Assembly: GCF_000374525.1 (NCBI RefSeq)
Contig: NZ_KB894576.1
Location: 170,131-234,130, forward strand
Reading direction: 5' to 3'
Origin: Amorphus coralli DSM 19760
GTDB taxonomy: Bacteria > Pseudomonadota > Alphaproteobacteria > Rhizobiales > Amorphaceae
Length of the DNA: 64,000 bases
Shown: positions 39,759-48,542 of the stretch, in pieces
How the letters are laid out: each line of letters starts with the position of its first letter
How positions within the stretch are numbered: the stretch's first letter is position 1
Program-made: the position numbers and the translations under genes
Notes under the pieces: generated by a model
The model's database searches: none
What the model was told of the DNA's origin: nothing
What the model saw: only the letters and a program-made list of their open reading frames with translations

Positions 39759-40816
39759 CGCGCAGCTTCACCTATCGCGGCATGCCGCACGAGGTCGTTT
39801 TCGGCGACGGGGCCAGCGCCGGTATCGGCGAGCGCATCGACGCACTTGGCTGCAGCCGTGCCCTCGTGCTGACCACGCCGCACCAGGCCGATGACGGGTG
39901 GGCCCTTGCCCGAACCCTCGGCGACCGCTCTGCCGGCCTGTTCTCCGAAGCCGCCATGCACACCCCGGTCTCGGTCACCGAGCAGGCCATGGAGCACGTT
40001 GCCGAAACCGGCGCCGACTGCCTGGTGGCGCTCGGCGGTGGCTCCACCACCGGGCTCGGCAAGGCCATCGCCTACCGCACCGACCTGCCGCAGATCGTCG
40101 TTCCCACCACCTATGCCGGGTCGGAGGTGACCCCCATTCTCGGGCAGACGGAGCACGGCAGGAAGACCACCCTGAAGGACCCGAAGGTGCTTCCGGAGGT
40201 GGTGATCTACGATCCCGCGCTCACGCTCGGCCTGCCGGTTTCCATGAGCGTGACCAGCGCCCTCAATGCCATGGCTCACGCCGCCGAGGGGCTTTACGCC
40301 CAGGATCGCAATCCGATCGTCTCGATCATGGCCGCGGAGGGCCTGCGGGCCATGCGGTCGGCGCTGCCGGTGATCGTGGACGCCCCCGACGACCGCGCCG
40401 CGCGCGGCGAGGCGCTCTACGGCGCCTGGCTCTGCGGCATGGTGCTCGGCACGGTCGGCATGGCGCTTCACCACAAGATTTGCCACACGCTCGGCGGCTC
40501 CTTCGATACGCCGCACGCCGAAACCCACGCGATCATGTTGCCGCACACGATCGGCTTCAACGCCGAGGCCGTGCCGGAGCTGCTCCAGCCCGTCGCCGAC
40601 ATCTTCGGCGGCACGCCGGGCACCGGCCTGTTCGACTTCGCTGGCCATGTCGGCGCCTCGCGCGCCCTGAAGGATCTCGGCCTCTCCGAGGCCGACCTCG
40701 ACCGCGCCGCCGAGCTCTCAACGCAGAACGCCTACTGGAACCCGCGCCCCATCGAGCACGCCGGCATCCGCGCGCTCCTGCAGGACGCCTGGGAGGGACG
40801 GCGCCCCGCGCGCTGA
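39755..40816 (+). CDS. Maleylacetate reductase
   Basis: 353 residues from a GTG at 39755, which overlaps the upstream stop (GTGA). Fe-dependent alcohol dehydrogenase fold: FGDGASAGIGERIDALGCSRALVLTTPHQADDGWAL, VALGGGSTTGLGKAIAYRTDLPQIVVPTTYAGSEVTPILGQTEHGRKTTLKDPKVLPEVVIYDPALTLGLPVSMSVTSALNAMAHAAEGLYAQDRNPI, and HHKICHTLGGSFDTPHAETHAIMLPHTIGFN. The GQTE-G-K-T--D--VLP--VIYDP and CH-LGG-F--PHAETHA segments are diagnostic. It reduces maleylacetate to 3-oxoadipate with NAD(P)H, the step after hydroxyquinol cleavage. The conserved metal His residues of Fe-ADHs are replaced as usual for this group. Confidence 0.92.
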   Translation: MTRSFTYRGMPHEVVFGDGASAGIGERIDALGCSRALVLTTPHQADDGWALARTLGDRSAGLFSEAAMHTPVSVTEQAMEHVAETGADCLVALGGGSTTGLGKAIAYRTDLPQIVVPTTYAGSEVTPILGQTEHGRKTTLKDPKVLPEVVIYDPALTLGLPVSMSVTSALNAMAHAAEGLYAQDRNPIVSIMAAEGLRAMRSALPVIVDAPDDRAARGEALYGAWLCGMVLGTVGMALHHKICHTLGGSFDTPHAETHAIMLPHTIGFNAEAVPELLQPVADIFGGTPGTGLFDFAGHVGASRALKDLGLSEADLDRAAELSTQNAYWNPRPIEHAGIRALLQDAWEGRRPAR

Positions 40817-40846
40817 AACACGACAAGACAAGACCGGGAGGACAGA

Positions 40847-42139
40847 ATGCATTCCAAGTCGATTTCCCGCCGCCGCTTTATGGGGACCGCCGCGGCTGCC
40901 GCTGCGGTCGCCGGCACCGCCGGATTCCCGATGCCGGCCATCGCCCAGGGCCGCAAGATCAGACTCGGCTATGTGAGCCCGCAGACCGGGCCGCTCGCCG
41001 CCTTTGCGGAAGCCGATGGCTTCATCATCGACCGCTTCATGCAGCAGGTTAAGGACGCCGGCCTCGACTATGAGGTCATCGTCAAGGACAGCCAGTCCAA
41101 TCCGAACCGGGCGGCGGAGGTGGCCAACGAATTGATCGTCGACGACGAGATCAGCCTGATGCTGGTCGCCTCGACGCCGGAAACCACCAACCCGGTCACC
41201 ACCACCTGCGAAATGGAGGAAATTCCCTGCCTCTCCACCGTCGCGCCGTGGCAGCCCTGGTTCATCGGCCAGCAGGCGAACCCGACCGATCCGAGCTCCT
41301 GGGAGCCGTTCCGCTACGCCTACCACTTCTTCTGGGGGCTGGAGGATGTCATCGCCGTCTTCACCAACATGTGGGGACAGCTCGACACCAACAAGAAGGT
41401 CGGCGGCCTGTTTCCCAACGACGCCGACGGCAACGCCTGGGGTGACGCGAATGTCGGCTTTCCGCCAGTTCTGAAAGAAAAGGGCTACAGCCTCGTCGAC
41501 CCTGGCCGCTACCAGAACCTGAACGACGATTTCTCCGCCCAGATCAACGCCTTCAAGGGCGATCAGGTGGGGATCGTCACCGGCGTGATGATCCCGCCGG
41601 ACTTCACCACCTTCTGGAACCAGGCCAAGCAGCAAGGCTTCACGCCGAAGGTGGCGTCCATCGGCAAGGCGATCCTGTTCCCGCAGGCCGTCGAGGCGCT
41701 CGGCGACCAGGGCAACAACCTGTCCTCGGAAGTCTGGTGGTCGCCGAACCACCCGTTCAAGTCGTCGCTCACCGGCGAGACCTCGCGCCAACTCGCCGAC
41801 GACTACGAGGCGGCATCCGGCCGGCCCTGGACCCAGCCGATCGGCTTTGTCCATGCCCTGTTCGAGATCGCGCTCGATACCATGAAGCGCGTCGACGATC
41901 CCTCCGACGCCGATGCGGTGGCCGACGCGATTGCCGCCACCGACATGACCACGCTGGTCGGACCCATCGCCTGGAACGGCGAGGGCGTGCCGCCCTTCGC
42001 GGCCAAGAACGTCGCCAAGACGCCGCTTGTCGGCGGCCAGTGGCGGCTGCAGGACGGCGGCGGCTACGATCTGGTCATCGTCGACAACCAGACCGCGCCG
42101 GAAATCCCGACCGCCGGCAAGATGGAGCCGATCAGCTGA
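40847..42139 (+). CDS. Branched-chain-type ABC transporter substrate-binding protein (Tat-exported), aromatic uptake
   Basis: 430 residues. N-terminal SRRRFMGTAAAAAAVAGTAGFPMPAIA is a twin-arginine signal peptide. The mature protein (IRLGYVSPQTGPLAAFAEADGFIIDRFMQQVKDAGLDYEVIVKDSQSNPNRAAEVANELIVDDEISLMLVASTPETTNPV) is of the LivJ-like type I periplasmic binding family. Such proteins in aromatic operons carry phenolic acids. It starts the five-gene importer that sits inside the hydroxyquinol operon, and a perfect GC hairpin follows it before the ATPase gene. The ligand is probably the pathway substrate; which compound is unknown. Confidence 0.85.
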   Translation: MHSKSISRRRFMGTAAAAAAVAGTAGFPMPAIAQGRKIRLGYVSPQTGPLAAFAEADGFIIDRFMQQVKDAGLDYEVIVKDSQSNPNRAAEVANELIVDDEISLMLVASTPETTNPVTTTCEMEEIPCLSTVAPWQPWFIGQQANPTDPSSWEPFRYAYHFFWGLEDVIAVFTNMWGQLDTNKKVGGLFPNDADGNAWGDANVGFPPVLKEKGYSLVDPGRYQNLNDDFSAQINAFKGDQVGIVTGVMIPPDFTTFWNQAKQQGFTPKVASIGKAILFPQAVEALGDQGNNLSSEVWWSPNHPFKSSLTGETSRQLADDYEAASGRPWTQPIGFVHALFEIALDTMKRVDDPSDADAVADAIAATDMTTLVGPIAWNGEGVPPFAAKNVAKTPLVGGQWRLQDGGGYDLVIVDNQTAPEIPTAGKMEPIS

Positions 42140-42158
42140 TCGGCTGATCCTCTGAACT

Positions 42159-42189
42159 GCGCGCCGGCGACAGACATGTGCCGGCGCGC
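42159..42189 (+). terminator. Intercistronic hairpin after the binding-protein gene
   Basis: GCGCGCCGGC at 42159-42168 pairs over 10 bp with GCCGGCGCGC at 42180-42189 around an 11-base loop. No T-run follows. It lies between binding-protein and ATPase genes, like hairpins in three other importer operons here. Confidence 0.55.
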
Positions 42190-42227
42190 CGTTCACCCGT
42201 GCCCCGATGGCCTCAAGGATGACGCCT

Positions 42228-42947
42228 GTGTCGCTTCTGCGTCTCGACGATGTGTGCAAGTCCTACGGCACCCTGAAGGTCACCGATCACGTGACGCTTG
42301 AGGTGGCCGAGGGCGAGGCGCTCGGCATCATCGGCCCCAACGGTGCCGGCAAGTCGACCCTGTTCGACCTCATCACAGGTCGCGTCGCCGTCGGCTCGGG
42401 CACCATCGCCTTCGCGGGGGCCGACGTGACCACGCGCCCGGCCACCGAGCGCTGCCGCATGGGGCTCGGCCGGTCCTTTCAGATCCCGCGCCCGTTCGGC
42501 CGGCTGACCGTGTTCGAGAACCTGGTCGTCGGCGCCGCTTTCGGGGCCGGCCGCAGCGAAAGCGACGTCACCGGGCGCTGTGCGGAGATCCTGCGCCAGA
42601 CCGGTCTTCTGGAGCGGGCCAACACGCCGGCCGGCCAGTTGCCGCTGCTTCAGCGCAAGCGGTTGGAGCTGGCCCGGGCGCTGGCCACCGATCCGAAGCT
42701 TCTGCTTCTCGACGAGATCGCCGGCGGCCTGACCGAAAGCGAGTGCCGTTCGCTGGTCGAGACGATCCGCGCCATCCACGCCGGCGGCACCACGATCGTC
42801 TGGATCGAGCATGTGCTGCATGCCCTGACCTCGGTGGTCGACCGGCTCGTGGTGCTCGATTTCGGTCGCATCATCGCCGACGGGAAGCCCGATGCCGTCA
42901 TGGCCTCGCGCGAGGTTCGCGAGATCTATCTGGGGATCGAGGTCTGA
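42228..42947 (+). CDS. LivG-type ABC transporter ATP-binding protein
   Basis: 239 residues from a GTG at 42228, chosen because AAGGATG lies about eight bases upstream; ATGs at 42207 and 42219 are in frame but lack a ribosome site. Walker [18 protein letters not shown] core, LGRSFQIPRPFGRLTVFENLVVGAAFG (LivG-like), signature-equivalent LPLLQRKRLELARALA (the SGGQ is replaced by LLQRK), Walker B LLLLDEIAGGL, H-loop IEHVLHAL. The stop overlaps the next start. Part of the aromatic importer with the LivF, LivH and LivM homologues downstream. Confidence 0.87.
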   Translation: MSLLRLDDVCKSYGTLKVTDHVTLEVAEGEALGIIGPNGAGKSTLFDLITGRVAVGSGTIAFAGADVTTRPATERCRMGLGRSFQIPRPFGRLTVFENLVVGAAFGAGRSESDVTGRCAEILRQTGLLERANTPAGQLPLLQRKRLELARALATDPKLLLLDEIAGGLTESECRSLVETIRAIHAGGTTIVWIEHVLHALTSVVDRLVVLDFGRIIADGKPDAVMASREVREIYLGIEV

Positions 42948-43651
42948 TGGCGCTTCTGGAAACCCGAGGCCTCACCGCTTTCTACGGTGACTTCCAGGCG
43001 CTCTTCGGCGTCGACGTCGTCGTGGATGAAGGCGAGATCATCGCCATCATCGGCGCCAACGGCGCCGGCAAGACAACGCTCCTGCGTTCGCTTTCCGGGG
43101 TGCTCGCCAACGAGGCCGACGCGATCCGGTTCGACGGGGCCGCCATCGGCAGCCTGCCCGCGCCCGACGTGATGGCCCGCGGCATCGCCATGGTGCCGGA
43201 GGGGCGCAAGCTGTTTCCCTCGCTGTCCGTGCAGGAGAACCTGCAGATCGGCACCTACGGCCGCAAGGCCGACGGACCGTGGTCGCTGGAAAGCGTGCAT
43301 GCGCTTTTCCCGATCCTCAAGGAGCGCCGCAACAACCCCAGCACCGCGCTCTCCGGCGGCCAGCAGCAGATGGTCGCCATCGGCCGCGCGCTCATGTCCA
43401 ATCCCCGGGTGCTGTTGTGCGACGAGCTCAGCCTCGGCCTCGCGCCCGTCACCATCCGCGACATCTATGCCGTCATGCCGAGACTGCGGGCCTCGGGTGC
43501 CGCCATCGTGCTGGTCGAGCAGGACATCGAGCAGGCGCTCAAGGTGGCCGACCGGGTCTACTGCATGATGGAGGGCCGCATCACTCTCTCCGGCACTCCC
43601 GCCGAGCTGTCGCGCGACGCCATTCACGATGCCTATTTCGGGGTCGCCTGA
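42947..43651 (+). CDS. LivF-type ABC transporter ATP-binding protein
   Basis: 234 residues. Walker A GANGAGKTT, Q-loop MVPEGRKLFPSLSVQENLQIG, signature LSGGQQQMVAIGRAL, Walker B VLLCDELSLGLAP, H-region LVEQDIEQAL. This is the standard LivF pattern. ATG at 42947 overlaps the upstream stop (TGATG), and its stop overlaps the permease start (TGATG). Supplies ATP hydrolysis for the aromatic-compound importer. Confidence 0.92.
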   Translation: MALLETRGLTAFYGDFQALFGVDVVVDEGEIIAIIGANGAGKTTLLRSLSGVLANEADAIRFDGAAIGSLPAPDVMARGIAMVPEGRKLFPSLSVQENLQIGTYGRKADGPWSLESVHALFPILKERRNNPSTALSGGQQQMVAIGRALMSNPRVLLCDELSLGLAPVTIRDIYAVMPRLRASGAAIVLVEQDIEQALKVADRVYCMMEGRITLSGTPAELSRDAIHDAYFGVA

Positions 43652-44514
43652 TGCAGTGGATCGACACCATCCTCCAGGGGCTCCTGCTGGGGGGACTCTA
43701 CGCCCTGTTCGCAACGGGCCTCAGCCTGGTTTTCGGCATCATGCGGCTGGTGAACCTCGCCCACGGCGACCTCATCGTGCTGGCGGCTTATCTAATCCTG
43801 ATCCTGGTCTCCGCACTCGGCATCGATCCCTTCACCGCCGCGCTGATCGCCGCCCCGGTGATGTTCGCCGTTGGCTGGGCGCTGCAGTATGTCGTTCTGA
43901 ACCGGACGCTCGGTGACGACATCCTGCCGCCACTGCTTGTTACCTTCGGCCTGTCGATCGTCATCCAGAACGCGCTTCTGGAAGGCTTCTCCGCCGACAG
44001 CCGCAAGATCCCCGCCGGCGCGCTGGAGACTCAGTCGATCGCGCTCGGCGGCATCAATGTCGGCGTCATGCCGGTGCTGACCTTCGTGTCGGCGATCGCC
44101 GTCATCGTCGCCCTCAACCAGCTCTTCTATCGCACGGCGCTGGGCCGGGCCTTTCGCGCCACGTCCGACGATCCGGTGACGGCCGGCCTGATGGGGATCC
44201 GCGCCGAGCGCCTCTTCGCCAAGGCCACGGGCATTGCCATGGTCGTCGTCACCATCGCCGCCCTCTATCTGGGCACCCGCGCCAACTTCGACCCGACCAT
44301 CGGCCCGGCCCGGCTGATCTATGCCTTCGAGGCGGTGATCATCGGCGGGCTCGGCTCGTTCTGGGGCACCCTGATCGGCGGCATCATCATCGGTGTGAGC
44401 CAGGCAGTGGGCGCCGCCATCAATCCGGAATGGCAGATCCTCGCCGGCCATATCGCCTTTCTCATCGTGCTGCTCGTGCGGCCGCGGGGCCTGTTCCCGC
44501 GGACCGTCGGCTAA
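43651..44514 (+). CDS. LivH-type ABC transporter permease
   Basis: 287 residues with about eight membrane segments. GLLLGGLYALFATGLSLVFGIMRLVNLAHGDLIVLAAYL (10-48) is the LivH start, and ALGRAFRATSDDPVTAGLMGIRAERLFAKATGIAMVVVTIAALYLG the coupling loop. YAFEAVIIGGLGSFWGTLIGGIIIG and LLVRPRGLFPRTVG end it as usual. Start overlaps the LivF-type stop. Forms the membrane channel with the LivM homologue 18 bases downstream. Confidence 0.92.
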   Translation: MQWIDTILQGLLLGGLYALFATGLSLVFGIMRLVNLAHGDLIVLAAYLILILVSALGIDPFTAALIAAPVMFAVGWALQYVVLNRTLGDDILPPLLVTFGLSIVIQNALLEGFSADSRKIPAGALETQSIALGGINVGVMPVLTFVSAIAVIVALNQLFYRTALGRAFRATSDDPVTAGLMGIRAERLFAKATGIAMVVVTIAALYLGTRANFDPTIGPARLIYAFEAVIIGGLGSFWGTLIGGIIIGVSQAVGAAINPEWQILAGHIAFLIVLLVRPRGLFPRTVG

Positions 44515-44532
44515 AGCCGGGAGACGTCGAAA

Positions 44533-45606
44533 ATGCCGGTCTCACCGCGCTACCGGGTAACCACCCAGACCACTGCCTCGCGCGTCTCGCTCGTCATCGC
44601 CCTTTTGCTCGTCGTTGCCGCCGCCGCCGCGCCGTTGTTCGTCTCTCGCGGCACGGTGCAGGATCTCTTCTTCATCCTGACGATGCTGGTGCTCGCGCAG
44701 TTCTGGAACCTGCTCGCCGGCTATGCCGGCCTCGTCTCCGTCGGTCAGCAGGCGTTCGTGGGCTTCGGTGCCTACGCCATGTTCGCTGCCGTTTCGCTGG
44801 CCGGGCTGGATCCGGTGGTGGCGATCCTCGTCGGCGGCATCGCGGCGGTGCTGCTCGCCATCCCCACCGCCTTCTTCGTGTTCCGCCTGGAGGGGGCCTA
44901 TTTCGCCATCGGCACCTGGGTCATCGCCGAGGTGGTCCGCCTGGTGGTTGCCCAGTGGCAGACGCTCGGCGGGGGGACCGGCACCTCGCTGCCGCGCAGC
45001 GCCACCCGCGACATGATCGGCGTGGAGCAACTGAAGGACTGGCTCGGGCTCAAGTCGTCTGCCGCCGGCGACGTGGTAACCTACTGGCTTGCGCTTGCGC
45101 TGGCGGTCGCGACCATCGCCTTCATTTACCGCCTGCTGCGCTCGCGGCGCGGTCTTGGGCTGGCGGCCGTGCGCGACGATGCCTCCGCCGCGGGGGCGGT
45201 GGGTGTCGACGGCAACCGCATGAAGCACCTTGTCTACCTGGTCGCGGCCTTTGGCACCGGGCTGTGCGGCGCGCTCATCTACGTTCAGACGGCCCGCATC
45301 TCGCCCGACGCCGCCTTCTCCGTCATCGACTGGACGGCCTACGTCATTTTCATCGTCGTCATCGGCGGCATCGGCACCCTGGAAGGGCCCATCATCGGGG
45401 TCCTGGTGTTCTTCCTGTTGCAGAACGCGCTGGCCGACTACGGCAGCTGGTACCTGCTCGTCCTCGGGCTGATCGGCATCGTCGTGATGCTGTTCGCGCC
45501 GCGCGGCATCTGGGGGTTCATCAGCGACCGGACTGGGATCGAACTGTTCCCGATCCGTCGCCGCCTGGTGATCGACGACGATCCGCAAACGCCGGACACG
45601 GACTGA
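44533..45606 (+). CDS. LivM-type ABC transporter permease
   Basis: 357 residues with roughly nine membrane segments. MLVLAQFWNLLAGYAGLVSVGQQAFVGFGAYAMF (about 50-83) is the LivM signature; RRGLGLAAVRDDASAAGAVGVDGNRMKHLVYLVAAFGTGLCGALIYVQTARISPDAAFSVIDWTAYVIFIVVIGGIGTLEGPIIG (about 208-292) the coupling and final channel section. A periplasmic insert around 150-180 is longer than in amino-acid LivM. Follows LivH by 18 bases (GGGAGACGTCGAAA site). Part of the importer. Confidence 0.92.
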   Translation: MPVSPRYRVTTQTTASRVSLVIALLLVVAAAAAPLFVSRGTVQDLFFILTMLVLAQFWNLLAGYAGLVSVGQQAFVGFGAYAMFAAVSLAGLDPVVAILVGGIAAVLLAIPTAFFVFRLEGAYFAIGTWVIAEVVRLVVAQWQTLGGGTGTSLPRSATRDMIGVEQLKDWLGLKSSAAGDVVTYWLALALAVATIAFIYRLLRSRRGLGLAAVRDDASAAGAVGVDGNRMKHLVYLVAAFGTGLCGALIYVQTARISPDAAFSVIDWTAYVIFIVVIGGIGTLEGPIIGVLVFFLLQNALADYGSWYLLVLGLIGIVVMLFAPRGIWGFISDRTGIELFPIRRRLVIDDDPQTPDTD

Positions 45607-45678
45607 TCCGGCTGCCAGGCCGGACCCCATCAAGCGGGTGGCTCGACCGCCCGCGCGTACAAGAAGGAGGAGGCCCCG

Positions 45679-47433
45679 ATGGCTGACATCACCACCGACG
45701 TCCTGATCGTTGGCACCGGACCCGCCGGATCGGCCACCGCCGCGCTCCTGTCGAGCTACGGCGTGGAGAACATGGCGATCAACCGCTACCGCTGGCTCGC
45801 CAACACGCCGCGCGCCCACATTACCAATCAGCGCACCATGGAAGTGCTGCGCGATCTCGGCCGCGAGGTGGAGGCCGAGGCCTATCTGTTCGCCACCGAG
45901 CAGGACCTGATGGGCGAGAACGTCTTCTGTGAATCGCTTGTCGGCGAGGAACTTGGCCGGCTCAGGACCTGGGGCACGCACCCGACCTCCCGCGCCGAGC
46001 ACACGTTGACCTCTCCGGCGCACATGAACGACTGCCCGCAGACCTTCATGGAGCCGGTCCTGTTCAAGACCGCCTGCTCGCGCGGCACCCAGGCGCGCAT
46101 GTCGACGGAATATCTCTCTCACGAGCAGGATGAAGAGGGGGTCACGACCACCTGTCGCGACCGGCTCAGCGGTCGGGAGTTCACCGTCCGCTCGAAATAT
46201 CTGGTCGGCGCCGACGGCGGCAACTCCAAGGTCGCCGAGGATCTCGGCCTGAAGATGGAAGGCCGGATGGGCGTCGCCGGCTCGATGAACATCATCTTCA
46301 ACGCCGACCTGTCGCGCTATGTCGCCCACCGTCCCTCGGTGCTCTACTGGGTGCTGCAGCCGGGCGCCGAAGTCGGCGGCATCGGCATGGGACTGGTGCG
46401 GATGATCCGGCCGTGGAGCCAGTGGCTGATCAACTGGGGCTACGACATCACGCAGCCGCCGCCGGTGGTGGACGAGGCCTTCGCCACCCAGGTGGCGCGC
46501 AGCCTGGTCGGCGATCCCGAGCTTGAGATCGAACTGGTCGATGCCAGCACCTGGACCGTCAACAACATGTACGCCACCGAGATGTCGAAGGGCCGTGTCT
46601 TCTGCATGGGGGACGCCACCCACCGGCATCCGCCCTCCAACGGTCTGGGCTCCAACACTTCCATCCAGGACGGCTTCAATCTTGCCTGGAAGCTCGCCTT
46701 CGTCCTGAAGGGCTGGGCCGGGCCCGGTCTTCTCGAGAGCTACGACGCCGAGCGCGCACCGATCGCGAAGCAGATCGTCACCCGGGCCAACAAGTCCATC
46801 GACGAGTTCGGTCCGATCTTCCAGTCGCTCGGTCTGCTGGATTCCGTCGACCCGGTGAAAATGCAGGAGAACATGGACCGGCGCTGCGAGGGCTCTCCGG
46901 AGGCGGAGGATCAGCGCCGCGCTCTGCGCGAGGCGATCGCCGCCAAGGTCTACGAGTTCGACGCCCACGGCGTGGAGATGAACCACCGCTACCGCTCAAC
47001 CGCCGCCGTCACCGACGGTCAGGAGGAGCCGGCCTTCTCGGGCGATCCAGAGCTCCATTTCGAGCAGACCACCTGGCCCGGCGCGCGGCTTCCCCATGCC
47101 TGGGTCTTCGACGAGGCCGGGGCCAAGGCCTCGACCCTCGATCTCTGCGGGCACGGGAGGCTGACGCTGCTCACCGGCATCGGTGGCGAGGCGTGGTGCG
47201 AGGCGGCCGAGCGGGTCGGTCGCGCGCTCGGCATCGAGATCGTCTGCCACGTCATCGGCCCGCGCTGCGCCTGGCAGGATCACTACGGCGACTGGGCCCG
47301 CGCCCGCGAGATTTCCGACAGCGGCGTCCTCCTGGTCAGGCCCGACCACCATGTAGCCTGGCGCTCGGAGCGTCTGGCCGACGATCCCGCCGGCGCACTC
47401 GAGCGCGTGCTTCGCGCCGTTCTGGACAAGTGA
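45679..47433 (+). CDS. FAD-dependent phenol/resorcinol hydroxylase (2,4-dichlorophenol 6-monooxygenase, TfdB type)
   Basis: 584 residues, the length of TfdB. TDVLIVGTGPAGSATAALLSSYGV (FAD, 6-28), NTPRAHITNQRTMEVLRDLG, ENVFCESLVGEELGRLRTWGT, SPAHMNDCPQTFMEPVLF, YLVGADGGNSKVAEDLGL (DG motif), RPSVLYWVLQPGAEVGG, and MGDATHRHPPSNGLGSNTSIQDGFNLAWKLAFVL (GD motif) parallel TfdB of 2,4-D degraders closely. It hydroxylates a phenol ortho to OH. With hydroxyquinol dioxygenase 12 bases downstream, the likely reaction is resorcinol or a substituted phenol to hydroxyquinol. AAGGAGGAGG precedes the ATG. Confidence 0.87.
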   Translation: MADITTDVLIVGTGPAGSATAALLSSYGVENMAINRYRWLANTPRAHITNQRTMEVLRDLGREVEAEAYLFATEQDLMGENVFCESLVGEELGRLRTWGTHPTSRAEHTLTSPAHMNDCPQTFMEPVLFKTACSRGTQARMSTEYLSHEQDEEGVTTTCRDRLSGREFTVRSKYLVGADGGNSKVAEDLGLKMEGRMGVAGSMNIIFNADLSRYVAHRPSVLYWVLQPGAEVGGIGMGLVRMIRPWSQWLINWGYDITQPPPVVDEAFATQVARSLVGDPELEIELVDASTWTVNNMYATEMSKGRVFCMGDATHRHPPSNGLGSNTSIQDGFNLAWKLAFVLKGWAGPGLLESYDAERAPIAKQIVTRANKSIDEFGPIFQSLGLLDSVDPVKMQENMDRRCEGSPEAEDQRRALREAIAAKVYEFDAHGVEMNHRYRSTAAVTDGQEEPAFSGDPELHFEQTTWPGARLPHAWVFDEAGAKASTLDLCGHGRLTLLTGIGGEAWCEAAERVGRALGIEIVCHVIGPRCAWQDHYGDWARAREISDSGVLLVRPDHHVAWRSERLADDPAGALERVLRAVLDK

Positions 47434-47444
47434 GGAGACCACCG

Positions 47445-48329
47445 ATGGAAGCGCACGAGAAGGGCTTCTTCACCGAGGAGAATTCGGTGGACGTCGTCAC
47501 CGGCCGCAACAGGACGGCCGCCGACGAGCGGCTCAAGGAGATCATGGAGGTCGTCACTCGCAAGCTGCACGAGGCTGTGAAGGAGATCGAGCCGACCCAG
47601 CAGGAGTGGTTCGAGGCGATCCAGTTTCTCACCCGCACCGGCCACACCTGCAACGAATGGCGCCAGGAGTTCATCCTCCTGTCCGACGTGCTGGGCGTGT
47701 CCATGCTGGTGGACGCCATCAACAACCGGAAACCGTCGGGCGCGTCGGAAAGCACCGTTCTCGGGCCCTTCCACGTGGACGGCGCGCCGGAACTCGAGAT
47801 GGGCGCCAACATCTGCCTCGACGCCAAGGGCGAGGACATGGTCGTCTCCGGCCGGATCCTCGATACCGAGGGCAGGCCCATCGCCGATGCCAAGATCGAT
47901 GTCTGGCAGGCCAACGACGAGGGCTTCTATGACGTGCAGCAGAAGGGATTGCAGCCCGACTTCAACCTGCGCGGCGTGTTCCGCACGGGCGGTGATGGCA
48001 GCTACTGGTTCAAGGCGGTGAAGCCGAAATTCTACCCGATCCCGGATGACGGGCCGGTCGGCCAGCTTCTCGCAGCGCTGGGTCGCCATCCCTACCGGCC
48101 GGCACACCTGCACTACATCATCTCCGCGTCCGGCTTCGAGACGCTGACCACCCACATCTTCGATCCGGACGACCGCTACATCGAATCCGACGCCGTGTTC
48201 GGCGTGAAGGAAAGCCTGCTGGCCGAGTTCAAGCGGGTCGAGGATGCGGACCGCGCCGCCGGCTACGGTTTCGACGAGGGCTGGTTCTGGGAGGTCGAGC
48301 ACGACTTCGTGCTGGCGCGGCCGTCGTAG
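47445..48329 (+). CDS. Hydroxyquinol 1,2-dioxygenase, second intradiol dioxygenase of the operon
   Basis: 294 residues from the ATG at 47445 (GAGGAGACCACC). Same layout as the first copy: helical dimer domain (FEAIQFLTRTGHTCNEWRQEFILLSDVLGVSMLVDAINNRKPSGASESTVLGPFHV), catalytic barrel with Fe ligands Tyr162 (GFYDVQ), Tyr197 (FYPIPDDGPVGQLL), His221 and His223 (YRPAHLHYII). The ASESTVLGPFHVDGAPE and MGANICLD segments are standard for hydroxyquinol dioxygenases, so this copy is the more canonical one. Twelve bases after the phenol hydroxylase. Yields maleylacetate for the reductase encoded upstream in the operon. Confidence 0.9.
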   Translation: MEAHEKGFFTEENSVDVVTGRNRTAADERLKEIMEVVTRKLHEAVKEIEPTQQEWFEAIQFLTRTGHTCNEWRQEFILLSDVLGVSMLVDAINNRKPSGASESTVLGPFHVDGAPELEMGANICLDAKGEDMVVSGRILDTEGRPIADAKIDVWQANDEGFYDVQQKGLQPDFNLRGVFRTGGDGSYWFKAVKPKFYPIPDDGPVGQLLAALGRHPYRPAHLHYIISASGFETLTTHIFDPDDRYIESDAVFGVKESLLAEFKRVEDADRAAGYGFDEGWFWEVEHDFVLARPS

Positions 48330-48341
48330 CGGGCAGTTGTC

Positions 48342-48503
48342 ATGGCCGCCTGGATAAGCGCGCCCGACCGGATGCCGGGGGGCGCACGTCACGGCTGGGG
48401 CGACAGGTTGGCCGCTTTGGGCGAGGTCTGGCCAGCGGCCGGTCTTATCCTGGTCGTGTTTGGCGGCCTCTTCTCAGGCCTGTTCCCCGCCGCCGCGCCA
48501 TGA
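48342..48503 (+). pseudogene. Remnant of a TRAP transporter large permease (DctM C-terminal part)
   Basis: A 53-codon frame reads ...LAALGEVWPAAGLILVVFGGLFSGLFPAAAP and then stops. DctM proteins carry a block of the type L-EA-PA--L---V-GGI-SG-FTPTEAAA near their last third; the resemblance over about 30 residues is good but the frame begins and ends abruptly and the PTE is lost. Nothing recognisable continues in other frames. Best read as a decayed fragment of a lost TRAP transporter between the hydroxyquinol operon and the enolase gene. A chance small membrane protein is the alternative. Confidence 0.4.
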
Positions 48504-48542
48504 GCCCGGTGGTGCGCGCCACAAAGGTTGGAGCCCCGCCGC

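Noticed and set aside
38456..40816. A 786-codon frame covering the LysR start, first dioxygenase and reductase
   Set aside because: Only the part from the GTG at 39755 is a protein (maleylacetate reductase); the rest is out-of-frame shadow.
44542..46986. An 814-codon minus-strand frame opposite the LivM and phenol hydroxylase genes
   Set aside because: Antisense shadow; low-complexity His/Arg/Asp-rich product without a ribosome site.
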